Positions 1-8,278 of a stretch of 64,000 bases of DNA are shown here, piece by piece. Every line of letters starts with the position of its first letter. Position 1 is the first letter of the stretch. Where the stretch lies: the NCBI GenBank assembly GCA_902766125.1, contig CACXCG010000003.1:1-64000 (forward strand), written 5' to 3'. The notes beneath the pieces were generated by a model. The model was not told the DNA's origin. It saw only the letters and a program-made list of their open reading frames with translations, and searched no databases. The position numbers and the translations under genes were made by a program. The stretch is from an uncultured Spirochaetaceae bacterium (GTDB lineage Bacteria > Spirochaetota > Spirochaetia > Treponematales > Treponemataceae).

Positions 1-486
1 ATCAGCTTTTTGCACAGCACCGGAAACAGTTTCTTCTGCCATAACACAGACTGCCTGCTTTCTGAGAGCTGCCTTACAGGTAACAAGAAGTGCGTCAAGC
101 ATAACCATGTAAAACACAGAACAGATTATGGTTGCAAGGTTGGGACCCATTGCCTGAAGAATATCAAGATTGATGTAATAGTACGCGGTTGCCGCAAGCA
201 CAAAGAAAAAGCAGATGTAGAACAGGGCTTTAATTGCAAAGTCTAGCGCATGTTCTGCACGACGGATTTTTTCAAGCGACAGCGCCTTACACTTTGCAGC
301 TGAAGTAAACAGCGTACAAAAATCCTTTCCGTAGCCGGACAGAAATAAAAGTACCGCAAGAATAGCAATGATGCCAGGGAGTTCAAATCCGTTCAGCATG
401 AGGGTGGGAGCACCGCCGCTAAACAGTATGCAGACAGCATTCAGTCCAAGAAGCACTAGCACGGAAAACAAAAAAACACAAATCAT
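1..486 (-). CDS. MotA/ExbB-like integral membrane protein (3' end cut by window)
   Basis: The visible part is 162 residues, beginning at an ATG preceded by a strong GGAGG site; the rest lies off the left edge. It reads as four hydrophobic segments (about residues 1-22, 33-50, 81-101 and 109-136) with a charged loop between the second and third. The segment GPNLATIICSVFYMVMLDAL resembles the paired helix of MotA stator proteins, which have a G-P-x-L-A...FYG-like motif in that place, and the start also resembles the MotA first helix and PSLL-type loop. A proton or sodium channel role is therefore an inference from layout, not a firm family match. No MotB partner is visible in the window. Confidence 0.5.
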   Translation of the reverse strand, partial: MICVFLFSVLVLLGLNAVCILFSGGAPTLMLNGFELPGIIAILAVLLFLSGYGKDFCTLFTSAAKCKALSLEKIRRAEHALDFAIKALFYICFFFVLAATAYYYINLDILQAMGPNLATIICSVFYMVMLDALLVTCKAALRKQAVCVMAEETVSGAVQKAD

Positions 487-575
487 AAAAACCTCCTTGT
501 GCACTCCGCATGCCGGAAATGCATTCTGAGGATAGTGTCGTACGGGTTACCGTAAAAAACAAGATGCAAAAAGAT

Positions 576-591
576 GTAATTTTAAAATTAC
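576..591. repeat. Perfect 16-bp AT-rich palindrome between dapL and the MotA-like gene
   Basis: The 16 bases form a perfect palindrome (GTAATTTTAAAATTAC). It lies in the 129-bp gap after the dapL stop codon and before the next gene on the same strand. It could be an operator or a weak transcript end; on the minus strand a short T run follows it. Confidence 0.4.
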
Positions 592-615
592 ACCCTTCTG
601 CACCGCATATACGGC

Positions 616-1842
616 TTACTGGAGAACCAGTTTGCTTAAACGCTTACAGGCTTCTTCTACATCCTTACGGTGACCAAAACTTGAGAAACGCAGGTATGAT
701 TCTCCGCTGGGGCCGAAACCGCTTCCGGGTGTGGTTACGACACGGCATTCATCAAGAATTTTATCAAAGATATCCCAGCTCTTCCATCCGGGGAACTGAA
801 CCCACAGATACGGAGAGTCACCGGTATAGAACACTTTTACGCCTGCATCAGCAAAGTTTTTGCCGGTTAAAGTCTTCTGCATCAGTTTTGCATTTGCAAG
901 GTAATAGTCAACCAGTCCCTTTGTTTCTTTCTGTCCCACTGCATCAAGGGCTGCAAGTCCGCCCGCCTGAGCTATGTTGCTTGCTCCGTTAAACAGAGTT
1001 GTCATAACGCGGTTCCAGTCCTGCTTTACACTGGTTCCGTCGGCAAACTTTAAGTCAGAAGGAACAACACTCCAGCCCAGACGTACGCCGGTAAAGCCTG
1101 CAAGTTTAGAGAAAGAATTGATTTCGATGGCACACTTGCGTGCTCCGGGAATTTCGTAAATGGTACGCGGAAGTTTTTTGTCGCGCACAAATGCAGAATA
1201 GGCAGCATCAAAAATGATGATACAGCCGTTCTTGCGAGCATAGTCAACCAGTTTCTTTAACTCAGCTTTTGTGCTGGTAGCGCCGGTCGGATTATTGGGA
1301 CTGCAGAAATAGATGAGCGAATTGGGAGCAATCTTTGAAAGATCGGGGAAAAAGCCGTTCTGTGCAGTACACGGAAGATAGGTTACTCCGCGGTGACCTT
1401 TTGCACCAGCCTTTCCTGCCGCACCGGTAATGACACTTCCGTCAACATACACCGGGTATGCGGGATCCTGAACTGCAATTTTTGTCTTGCTTCCAAACAG
1501 CGTCTGAATGCGTGCAATGTCACACTTGGCACCGTCAGAGATAAACACTTCATCTGCGCTTGCCATTTTGGGATACAGAACTTTTGCAATTTTTTCGCGA
1601 AGGGCAGTCAGTCCCTGCTCATCACCGTAACCAGAATATCCTTTTGCAGTTCCCAGTGCTTTTGCGTATGATGCCATAGCCTGAGCAATGTGAGGAGTAA
1701 GCGGTTCTGTTGTGTTACCGACTCCAAGGCTGATGATTTTTGCATCAGGATGCTTAGCCTGATACTCACGTCTTCTCTTTGCTACTTCAGGAAACAGATA
1801 ACCTGCAGCAAGATTGGAAAATCCTTCGTTACGTTCAATCAT
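616..1842 (-). CDS. dapL: LL-diaminopimelate aminotransferase
   Basis: 408 residues, the usual DapL length. The enzyme transfers amino groups to make LL-diaminopimelate from tetrahydrodipicolinate in one step, bypassing the DapD/C/E route to lysine and peptidoglycan precursors. Visible marks are the N-terminal AAGYLFPEVAKRRREY stretch typical of DapL, the class I fold motif SPNNPTGA, and the PLP-lysine segment SFSKLAGFTGVRLGW. The start has a GAGG ribosome site six bases upstream, and a good promoter (-35 TTGCGA, 17 bp, -10 TAAAAT) lies just ahead, so it is transcribed apart from the response regulator upstream. The DapL pathway is known in spirochaetes, chlamydiae and plants, which fits a Treponema-type genome. 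Confidence 0.95.
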   Translation of the reverse strand: MIERNEGFSNLAAGYLFPEVAKRRREYQAKHPDAKIISLGVGNTTEPLTPHIAQAMASYAKALGTAKGYSGYGDEQGLTALREKIAKVLYPKMASADEVFISDGAKCDIARIQTLFGSKTKIAVQDPAYPVYVDGSVITGAAGKAGAKGHRGVTYLPCTAQNGFFPDLSKIAPNSLIYFCSPNNPTGATSTKAELKKLVDYARKNGCIIIFDAAYSAFVRDKKLPRTIYEIPGARKCAIEINSFSKLAGFTGVRLGWSVVPSDLKFADGTSVKQDWNRVMTTLFNGASNIAQAGGLAALDAVGQKETKGLVDYYLANAKLMQKTLTGKNFADAGVKVFYTGDSPYLWVQFPGWKSWDIFDKILDECRVVTTPGSGFGPSGESYLRFSSFGHRKDVEEACKRLSKLVLQ

Positions 1843-1862
1843 AATGTACCTCGCTGTACATT
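1843..1862 (-). promoter_or_regulatory. Hairpin over the dapL ribosome binding site
   Basis: The bases directly upstream of the dapL ATG form a 7-bp perfect inverted repeat (AATGTAC / GTACATT) with a 6-base loop. The GAGG ribosome site sits at the loop/stem edge, so folding would partly hide it. No known riboswitch is recognised. Confidence 0.4.
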
Positions 1863-1891
1863 ATTTTATCGCAACAGAAAATAAATCGCAA
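1863..1891 (-). promoter_or_regulatory. dapL promoter
   Basis: On the minus strand, -35 TTGCGA (1886-1891) and -10 TAAAAT (1863-1868) are separated by exactly 17 bp. The inferred start is near 1856, giving a leader of about 14 bases that contains the hairpin and ribosome site. Confidence 0.65.
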
Positions 1892-1900
1892 GAGTATGCA

Positions 1901-2578
1901 TTAAACGCATTCTTCCAGAGAATAGCCTATGCCGCGGGCAGTGCGGATTGTTGTCTTGACGTTAAGCTGTTCCATCTTTTTGCGGATGAAAGAAATGTAT
2001 ACTTCAACATTATTGTATTCCGCATCAGAGTCACCGCCCCAGATTTTTTCGATAAAGCGTTCCTTTTTGATAATCTGTCTGGGCTGTTCAAAAAACAGAT
2101 CGATAATCTGAAATTCTTTCAGGCTCAGTTTAACGGCTTCTCCGGCAGCATTCTGAAGTTCGCAGTTGTTTTTGTTAAGGATTACATCGCCGCAGGTAAC
2201 ACATTCTTCCCTGATGGCTCCCTTACGGCGGGTTAACGCGCGCAGGCGGGCAAGCAGTTCATCGGTATTGAACGGTTTAGACATATAATCATCGGCACCG
2301 GAATCCAGTCCGCGGACAATGTCTGCAACACCATCCTTTTCGCTCAGCAGCATGACGGGCACCATATTTTTTTCATCACGCAAAGTTTTTAAAAGCGACA
2401 GACCATCTGTTCCGGGAAGCATATCATTAAGAATGATTGCATCATAGATTCCGCTCTGGGCATACTTTAAGCCTTCGTTTCCGTCGTACACGGTGTCTAC
2501 ACCATAACGGTTCTTCTGAAAAATCTCTACGAGCGCCTGGGAAAGACGAACATCATCCTCTACTAACAATAATCTCAT
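1901..2578 (-). CDS. Orphan OmpR/PhoB-family response regulator lacking the phosphoacceptor Asp
   Basis: About 225 residues from the ATG that follows CGGGGTGAAT. An N-terminal receiver domain (acidic pair EDD near residue 7, conserved Lys in SKPF near residue 100) is followed by a C-terminal winged-helix DNA-binding domain (residues about 125-222, with KEFQIIDLFFEQPRQ and the VEVYISFIRKKM recognition region). The position that is normally the phosphorylated Asp reads Asn (IILNDMLPG instead of IILDxMLPG). No histidine kinase is nearby. It follows the universal stress gene by 14 bp and is the last gene of the V-ATPase run, so it probably works as a phosphorylation-independent or differently controlled regulator. 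Target genes are unknown. Confidence 0.85.
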   Translation of the reverse strand: MRLLLVEDDVRLSQALVEIFQKNRYGVDTVYDGNEGLKYAQSGIYDAIILNDMLPGTDGLSLLKTLRDEKNMVPVMLLSEKDGVADIVRGLDSGADDYMSKPFNTDELLARLRALTRRKGAIREECVTCGDVILNKNNCELQNAAGEAVKLSLKEFQIIDLFFEQPRQIIKKERFIEKIWGGDSDAEYNNVEVYISFIRKKMEQLNVKTTIRTARGIGYSLEECV

Positions 2579-2592
2579 ATTCACCCCGTTCT

Positions 2593-3084
2593 TCAGGCGA
2601 GTTTGAAAAGCTGTTCAACATACGGTTCGCGTACAACCATAACAGAACACTTTGCACTGTTTATAAGCTCACGGTTATTTGAGCCCACTACATTATGGTC
2701 TGTTGCAGAGCGTATAGCTGTATTTCCACCAACCAGAATGACGTTTGCGTTAAAATCCTGAGAGGCTGCAATAATCTGTGACCAGACTGCGCCCCGCAAA
2801 AGCTGTGTTTGAATTCTTACACCCTTAGTCTTTGCAAGCTGCTCTACATACGCAAGATTCCGTTCCCCATCCTGAGTAAGGGCTGTTTCTGCAGAGGCTG
2901 CTTCTTCTGCGACAAGAAATTTACTGAGGGCAAGATGCTTTATGGTTGCCGTATCTACGACGTAAACAACTTTAAGCTGGCATTTGAGTGTCTTTGCCAT
3001 GATGATGCCGTACAACGCTGCCTGAAGCGATTCTTTTGAACCGTCATACGCAACCAGTACACGCTGAAACAACGGTTTAATCAT
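2593..3084 (-). CDS. Universal stress protein (UspA family)
   Basis: 163 residues with the single-Usp fold: the N-terminal strand RVLVAYDGSKESLQAALYG and the C-terminal nucleotide-loop-like region ILVGGNTAIRS...SVMVVREP. A G-x2-G-x9-G-[ST] type ATP loop is only partly matched, so ATP binding is uncertain. Its ATG overlaps the stop codon of the V-ATPase D subunit gene (ATGA), so the two are translationally coupled. The context suggests a stress-linked accessory to the rotary ATPase operon, but the partner is unknown. Confidence 0.88.
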   Translation of the reverse strand: MIKPLFQRVLVAYDGSKESLQAALYGIIMAKTLKCQLKVVYVVDTATIKHLALSKFLVAEEAASAETALTQDGERNLAYVEQLAKTKGVRIQTQLLRGAVWSQIIAASQDFNANVILVGGNTAIRSATDHNVVGSNNRELINSAKCSVMVVREPYVEQLFKLA

Positions 3085-3716
3085 ACTGCACCCCCCTGTG
3101 ATTTCTGCCGGTTCTTAAGACTCTTAAGCACAAATACGTTTTCACGTTCGCGTTCCTCAAGAACACTTTCAATATATTTTACGGTTTCTTTATCCTGAGG
3201 AATAACCATTTTATCCAGAGCATTTACACGACGCTGTGTTTTTTTAACTTCCATTGCAAGGCGCCACACAATAGTACGAATACTTGCCATCTGAGTTAAA
3301 AGTGTCAGCAGTTCAAAAAAGTCAGCCATTACTTCATCACTGTCAGGGAAGGTTCCGCCAAAAGAACAGAACAGCTGCCGCTCGGGAAGCTTTACATCTA
3401 TGCTGGTAAATTCCATACCGCCGACAATAACCGGTTTTTCGGTAATGTCAAACGAATAGTCCACCGAATGTGCAATGCGTTCAACACGGTCACCGCCAAC
3501 CGCCATGAGCATGCTCTTAAGTGCAGGATATGCCTTTGCAATGCAGGCATCAATATCTTTTTCCAGCAGTTTGATTTTTTCGACAAGGCGCATTAACTCC
3601 ATAACCAGAATCTCGCGTTTCTGTTCCAGAAGGTCATAGCCTTCCGTACTTACCGCAAGCTGTTCTTTTATTGAGAGCAGATTAGATTTTGTTGGAGCAA
3701 TGTTCAGCCGTGCCAT
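3081..3716 (-). CDS. ntpD: V-type ATPase subunit D (central stalk)
   Basis: 211 residues, standard for the D subunit, which forms the rotating central axle inside the A3B3 head. The opening LNIAPTKSNLLSIKEQL matches the conserved D start (PT+..L..L+..L), and the protein is largely alpha-helical with the long N- and C-terminal helices expected of the coiled coil (for example VWRLAMEVKKTQRRVNALD near the C-terminal helix). It follows subunit B by 6 bp. The ribosome site GGAGG lies unusually far upstream, within the end of the B gene, which suggests coupling. Confidence 0.95.
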   Translation of the reverse strand: MARLNIAPTKSNLLSIKEQLAVSTEGYDLLEQKREILVMELMRLVEKIKLLEKDIDACIAKAYPALKSMLMAVGGDRVERIAHSVDYSFDITEKPVIVGGMEFTSIDVKLPERQLFCSFGGTFPDSDEVMADFFELLTLLTQMASIRTIVWRLAMEVKKTQRRVNALDKMVIPQDKETVKYIESVLEERERENVFVLKSLKNRQKSQGGAV

Positions 3717-3722
3717 AATAAA

Positions 3723-5111
3723 CTACTGTACCTCCGTTACAAGAGGAAGATACTTGTCAAGCAATTCATCTTTAATGCGGTACAGTTCTTCGCGGGGAAG
3801 AATGCTTAAGATTTTCCATCCCAGGTTGAGTGTTTCGTCAATGGAACGGTCTTCGTATTCACCCTGAGTAAAGAATTTTGCTTCAAGTTCGTTACCAAAC
3901 TTAAGATACAGTTTATCCAGTTCAGAAAGTTCTTCTTCACCAATAATTGCTGCAAGGTTACGGATTGATTTTACTTTGCTGTAACAGGCAAACAGCTGGC
4001 TTGAAACCGCTGCATGGTCTTCACGGGTCATGCCGTCACCAATACCGTCTTTCATCAAACGGCTTAAGCTGGGCAGTCCGCTTACCGGAGGATACATACC
4101 CTTCTGGCTTAACTCACGGTCAAGAACAATCTGTCCTTCGGTAATATATCCGGTAAGGTCGGGAATAGGATGGCTGATGTCATCGTTGGGCATGGTCAGA
4201 ATCGGAATCTGTGTAATGCTTCCGGTAGAGCCCTGTACTTTTCCTGCACGTTCGTACAATTCTGCAAGGTTTGAATACAGGTATCCGGGGTAACCTTTAC
4301 GACCGGGAACTTCACCGCGGGTTGTAGAAATTTCACGCAGCGCTTCGCAGTAGTTGGTCATATCGGTCATAACAACAAGAACATGCATGTTGCATTCAAA
4401 CGCAAGATATTCTGCGGCAGTCAGCGCACAACGCGGAGTAATGATACGTTCGATTGAAGGTGCATCTGCCAGCGACTGGAACATAACTACTTTAGAAAGA
4501 ACACCGCTTTCTTCAAAGGTATGCTGGAAGAACTGAGCTACGTCGTATTTGATTCCCATACCGGCAAACACCATAACAAACTCTTCGTCACTGTTACGCA
4601 GTTTTGCCTGGCGGATAATCTGAGCTGCAAGTTTATTGTGCGGCAAACCGTTACCGCTGAAGATAGGAAGCTTCTGTCCGCGGATAAGGGTATTCATTCC
4701 GTCGATAGAAGAAATGCCTGTCTGAATAAAGTCACGCGGATACACACGCGCATACGGGTTAATGGGGTTACCGTTTACATTAACTTTCTTGCTTGAAACA
4801 ATGGCGGGATATCCGTCTATGGGTTCTCCCAGTCCGTTAAAGATGCGTCCCAAAAGTCCGTGACCCACACGAAGTTCCATGGGTTCATCAAGAAATTCTA
4901 CCGTTGTTTCATCAAGGTCAAGACCGGTTGTAGTTCCAAACACCTGTACTACTGCAGTATCCTGATTTAAGTCAATGATACGGCCAGTCTTTTTTTCACC
5001 GTTTTTATCGCGCACGTATACAACTTCATCGTAGAAGGAGTTTTCACTGCGTTTTACCACGACGATAGGTCCGTCAACGGCATTTAATCCTGCGTATTCT
5101 ATTCCTTTCAT
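3723..5111 (-). CDS. ntpB: V-type ATPase subunit B (regulatory, non-catalytic)
   Basis: 462 residues, typical of V/A-type B subunits. It opens with the beta-barrel region ([15 protein letters not shown]) and contains [17 protein letters not shown] at the place of the P-loop, which lacks a GKT Walker motif as expected for the non-catalytic subunit. [17 protein letters not shown] and [22 protein letters not shown] are strongly conserved B-subunit stretches. The start overlaps the A-subunit stop (ATGA). Confidence 0.97.
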   Translation of the reverse strand: MKGIEYAGLNAVDGPIVVVKRSENSFYDEVVYVRDKNGEKKTGRIIDLNQDTAVVQVFGTTTGLDLDETTVEFLDEPMELRVGHGLLGRIFNGLGEPIDGYPAIVSSKKVNVNGNPINPYARVYPRDFIQTGISSIDGMNTLIRGQKLPIFSGNGLPHNKLAAQIIRQAKLRNSDEEFVMVFAGMGIKYDVAQFFQHTFEESGVLSKVVMFQSLADAPSIERIITPRCALTAAEYLAFECNMHVLVVMTDMTNYCEALREISTTRGEVPGRKGYPGYLYSNLAELYERAGKVQGSTGSITQIPILTMPNDDISHPIPDLTGYITEGQIVLDRELSQKGMYPPVSGLPSLSRLMKDGIGDGMTREDHAAVSSQLFACYSKVKSIRNLAAIIGEEELSELDKLYLKFGNELEAKFFTQGEYEDRSIDETLNLGWKILSILPREELYRIKDELLDKYLPLVTEVQ

Positions 5112-6880
5112 ATTGCTGCATCCTTACGGTAAGTCCGTGACAGTTCTGCCATCTGCTCGTCCAAATGGTGAGCGATAGTAGAAAGCTCTTCTACCTGTTC
5201 GTTTGCAATTCTTGACTTTGCACGTACAATTTCGTTACGCACCGGAAGTTCCGTTACCTTTACCAGCGGAGCGCCTGCTTTTATAACTTCAAGAGCCTGT
5301 GTGTAGAATGACATAATCAGCTCAAGGATATGCACCTGCTTCTGCGGAACAGAGAACTGATCCACCGGGTCAAAGGCATCCTGCTGTAAAAATCCGTTCT
5401 TTATCATTTCTGCAACGGTAAGCACAAGACGGTCTGTGTCAGGAAGTGCATCGGCACCAATCAGGCGGACAATCTGCTGCAAACGCTGCTCTTTTTTAAG
5501 AAGATCAAGTGCTTCAATGCGGATCTCTGCCCAGCGACTGTCAAACTTATCCCACCAGTTTCTTACTTCGTCTGCATATTCAGAGTAACTGTCTATCCAG
5601 CCGATTGCAGGATAATGTCGTGCGTTTGCAAGTTCGCGGTCCAGTGCCCAGAAACAGCGGATAAAGCGTTTGGTGTGCTGCGTAACCGGTTCTGAAAAAT
5701 CACCACCTGGCGGAGAAACTGCACCAATAACAGAAACAGAACCTTCCTGTCCGCACAGACTGTTAACGCGTCCTGCACGTTCGTAGAATTCTGCAAGGCG
5801 TGTCGGTAAGTATGCGGGGAAGCCTTCTTCTGCAGGCATTTCTTCCATACGGCCGGAAAGTTCACGCAAAGCTTCTGCCCAGCGCGAGGTACTGTCTGCC
5901 ATGATTGCAACATGCATACCCATGTCACGATAATATTCAGCGAGCGTAATACCTGAGTACAGAGAAACTTCACGAGCCGCAACCGGCATGTTAGAAGTAT
6001 TTGCAATCAGTATGGTACGCTCCATAAGCGAGCGTCCGGTTCGCGGGTCAATCAGTTTGGGGAAGTCAGTAAGAACATCGGTCATTTCGTTACCGCGTTC
6101 ACCACAGCCAATGTATACGATTAAGTCTGCATCGCACCACTTAGCAATGGCATGCTGAGTCATTGTCTTACCGGTACCAAAGCCACCGGGAATTGCAGCC
6201 GTACCGCCTTTTGAAAGCGGAAAGAACACGTCTACAACACGCAGTCCCGTAACCAGAGGCTGACTTACTTCCAGTTTCTGTGCAAACGGTCTTGGTTTAC
6301 GAAGCGGCCAGTACTGAGCCATTGCAATCTGTTCGCCACGGTCAGTAGTCGCAATTATTTCATCAACGGTGTAAGAACCGCTGCCTTTAAACGAAGTAAG
6401 TTTAGTTCCCTTTATTGCAGGAGGAACCATAATTTTATGAGTGATGGAACCTGTTTCCTGAACAGTACCCAGAACGAATCCCGGTTTGATTTCTGTTCCT
6501 TCTCCGACAGATTCGCAGGCTTTGAAATCCCATTTTTTATTTTCGTCTATGGGAGCAGTGCGTTGTCCGGGAAGCAGGAAAGCACCGCCCTGTTCAAACA
6601 TTTCTTTAAGCGGACGCTGAATTCCATCGTAAATGGTTCCGACAAGTCCCGGTCCCAGTTTAAGAGAAAGCGGACGTTCACTGGAAACAACTTTTTCGCC
6701 TACATGCATTCCGGTAACATCTTCGTATACCTGAATGGTTGCATAGTTTTTTCCCTGACGGATAATTTCTCCCATCAGTTCTTTTTCGCCTACAGAAACA
6801 ACATCATACAGACCGCATTTATCAAGCCCGGAGGCATAAACAATCGGTCCTGAAATACGGGTAATAGTGCCGGTAATCAT
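5108..6880 (-). CDS. ntpA: V-type ATPase subunit A (catalytic)
   Basis: 590 residues, the standard length. It hydrolyses (or makes) ATP in the cytoplasmic head. The P-loop GGFGTGKT, the non-homologous insert region typical of V/A-type A subunits, and the Walker B/arginine-finger neighbourhood ([32 protein letters not shown]) are all intact. The start overlaps the E subunit stop (ATGA) and its end overlaps the B start, so E-A-B are translationally coupled, consistent with fixed complex stoichiometry. Confidence 0.98.
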   Translation of the reverse strand: MITGTITRISGPIVYASGLDKCGLYDVVSVGEKELMGEIIRQGKNYATIQVYEDVTGMHVGEKVVSSERPLSLKLGPGLVGTIYDGIQRPLKEMFEQGGAFLLPGQRTAPIDENKKWDFKACESVGEGTEIKPGFVLGTVQETGSITHKIMVPPAIKGTKLTSFKGSGSYTVDEIIATTDRGEQIAMAQYWPLRKPRPFAQKLEVSQPLVTGLRVVDVFFPLSKGGTAAIPGGFGTGKTMTQHAIAKWCDADLIVYIGCGERGNEMTDVLTDFPKLIDPRTGRSLMERTILIANTSNMPVAAREVSLYSGITLAEYYRDMGMHVAIMADSTSRWAEALRELSGRMEEMPAEEGFPAYLPTRLAEFYERAGRVNSLCGQEGSVSVIGAVSPPGGDFSEPVTQHTKRFIRCFWALDRELANARHYPAIGWIDSYSEYADEVRNWWDKFDSRWAEIRIEALDLLKKEQRLQQIVRLIGADALPDTDRLVLTVAEMIKNGFLQQDAFDPVDQFSVPQKQVHILELIMSFYTQALEVIKAGAPLVKVTELPVRNEIVRAKSRIANEQVEELSTIAHHLDEQMAELSRTYRKDAAI

Positions 6881-7512
6881 TCTGAAACCCTCCCGTCAAA
6901 GAGCGCATTTGACAGTTCTTCACTGTGAGCATCAAGCACTTCGCTGACTTTCTGATCAAGTGTCATACGGCAGGTTACTCCCGCATCAGAAGTAAGTATC
7001 ACACCTTCGCGGAATGTAAATCCGGGAACTGCTTCATCGGCAAGCAGCATAACGTCACCTGCGGTACAGGAAGCAAGACGATCCTTAAAAATATTTTTGA
7101 GCATGGCTTCGGCATCGGGTAACGAAACACCAACAACAGTTGCCTTTACCGAAGATTCGCCCAGTATGGGAAGAGAACGCCTGATGAGTGACTCAATGAC
7201 AGAAAGACGTTTTTTTGCACCAAGAGAATCAAAGTACTGATTCAATGCATCAAGCACAGAATCGTGGATATACGATACGGTGTAGCGTTCCTTTTCAAGC
7301 GGAATTGATGCGTTGACATTTTTTTCGTACAGTGCTGCCTGTTTGCCGGCTTTTTCCTGTGCCTGTTTACGCGATGCTTCTACGCGTTCAGCAACACCGT
7401 CCAGCAAAGACTGAGCAGTTTCGTCTGCACGTTCAAGTATGCGTTTTGCTTTTCTTTCTGCGTCCTGACGGATTTCACGGTCAAGCACTTCTGTAGAGCG
7501 TAACTCTTCCAT
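6877..7512 (-). CDS. ntpE: V-type ATPase subunit E (peripheral stalk)
   Basis: 211 residues. The N-terminal about 75 residues are a long charged helix (ATPase E/G coiled coil, rich in EAxRKAxRI patterns); the C-terminal part is the globular E domain with the [22 protein letters not shown] region that sits under subunit B. Placed between F and A exactly as in other full bacterial V-ATPase operons. Subunit name rests on layout, length and this C-terminal domain. Confidence 0.88.
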   Translation of the reverse strand: MEELRSTEVLDREIRQDAERKAKRILERADETAQSLLDGVAERVEASRKQAQEKAGKQAALYEKNVNASIPLEKERYTVSYIHDSVLDALNQYFDSLGAKKRLSVIESLIRRSLPILGESSVKATVVGVSLPDAEAMLKNIFKDRLASCTAGDVMLLADEAVPGFTFREGVILTSDAGVTCRMTLDQKVSEVLDAHSEELSNALFDGRVSE

Positions 7513-7521
7513 AGCAATTTC

Positions 7522-7857
7522 CTAAATTTGAATTCCCACTGCTTCCCGAATTGCATCGGTCAGTGACTTTTTCCCCTGCAGTCTTCCGCCAAGCCCCGGT
7601 ATTTCAACAATAAGCGGAGCCTCACCTTTCATCTGCCAGTCAAGCACTTCGTCCGACAGCATGTCAGACACGTCTTCGGTAAGAATGAGAACCTTTGGTC
7701 TGTTTTCATGAACAAGAGCTGATGATGCAGAACCGCGTCCTGTCACCATGTTGAAAGCATCGAGTGCATCCTGACGGTTGGTAACCGCCGCACCCTTTAC
7801 GCCTGCCAGCATGAAGCCAAGTACCAGCTCACGTTCTCCAATTACAAAATAGTCCAA
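7522..7857 (-). CDS. ntpG: V-type ATPase subunit F (central stalk)
   Basis: 111 residues, as expected. It begins MDYFVIGERELVLGFMLAGV, the conserved first strand and helix of the F subunit (in Enterococcus hirae naming NtpG), which binds D in the rotor. Ten bases separate it from E and sixteen from K. Confidence 0.93.
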   Translation of the reverse strand: MDYFVIGERELVLGFMLAGVKGAAVTNRQDALDAFNMVTGRGSASSALVHENRPKVLILTEDVSDMLSDEVLDWQMKGEAPLIVEIPGLGGRLQGKKSLTDAIREAVGIQI

Positions 7858-7873
7858 TCAGAATGCCTTGCAA

Positions 7874-8209
7874 TCACAAAAGGATAATGAACAGTGCGAC
7901 AAGGAATCCCCACAGACAAATACCTTCAGCAAGACCTACGAACGGAATTGCTTTACCGGAAAGTTCTGCGTTTTCACTCATTGCACCCATAGCAGCAGCA
8001 CCGATTTTTCCAACAGCCATACCGCCACCAATACAGGCAATACCAACTGCAAGTGCAGCAGCAAGATACTTAAATCCGCCGGCAAGACCTGAATCAGCCT
8101 GTGCTTCTACTGCCTGACCTTCAGCAGGTTTTGGTTCAGACTGAGCAAATACTGCAGCAACACTTACTGCACACATCAGTACCAGAGCAACAATAAATTT
8201 CTTGTTCAT
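7874..8209 (-). CDS. ntpK: V-type ATPase proteolipid subunit K (c-ring)
   Basis: 111 residues from the ATG at 8209, chosen over an in-frame start seven codons earlier because GAGGTG lies six bases ahead of it. A signal-peptide-like N-terminus (residues 1-23) and a short hydrophilic stretch are followed by one helical hairpin (about residues 45-68 and 85-111). The ion-carrying Glu is in PFVGLAEGICLWGFLVALF. It is a single-hairpin proteolipid, shorter than the double-hairpin 156-residue K of Enterococcus. Sodium versus proton use cannot be read with confidence. Confidence 0.95.
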   Translation of the reverse strand: MNKKFIVALVLMCAVSVAAVFAQSEPKPAEGQAVEAQADSGLAGGFKYLAAALAVGIACIGGGMAVGKIGAAAMGAMSENAELSGKAIPFVGLAEGICLWGFLVALFIILL

Positions 8210-8278
8210 ACAAACACCTCTTATAACCAAACTAATCTATTACAGTCTGAATGCAATGCATCCGGACATGTTTCCTTT

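Noticed and set aside
510..992. 160-residue open frame on the plus strand opposite the end of dapL
   Set aside because: It lies antisense to dapL, has no ribosome site and no recognisable family; a shadow frame.
8210..8278. Internal promoter before the V-ATPase K gene
   Set aside because: A TTGCAT box is present but no -10 at suitable spacing; the K gene has only a good ribosome site.
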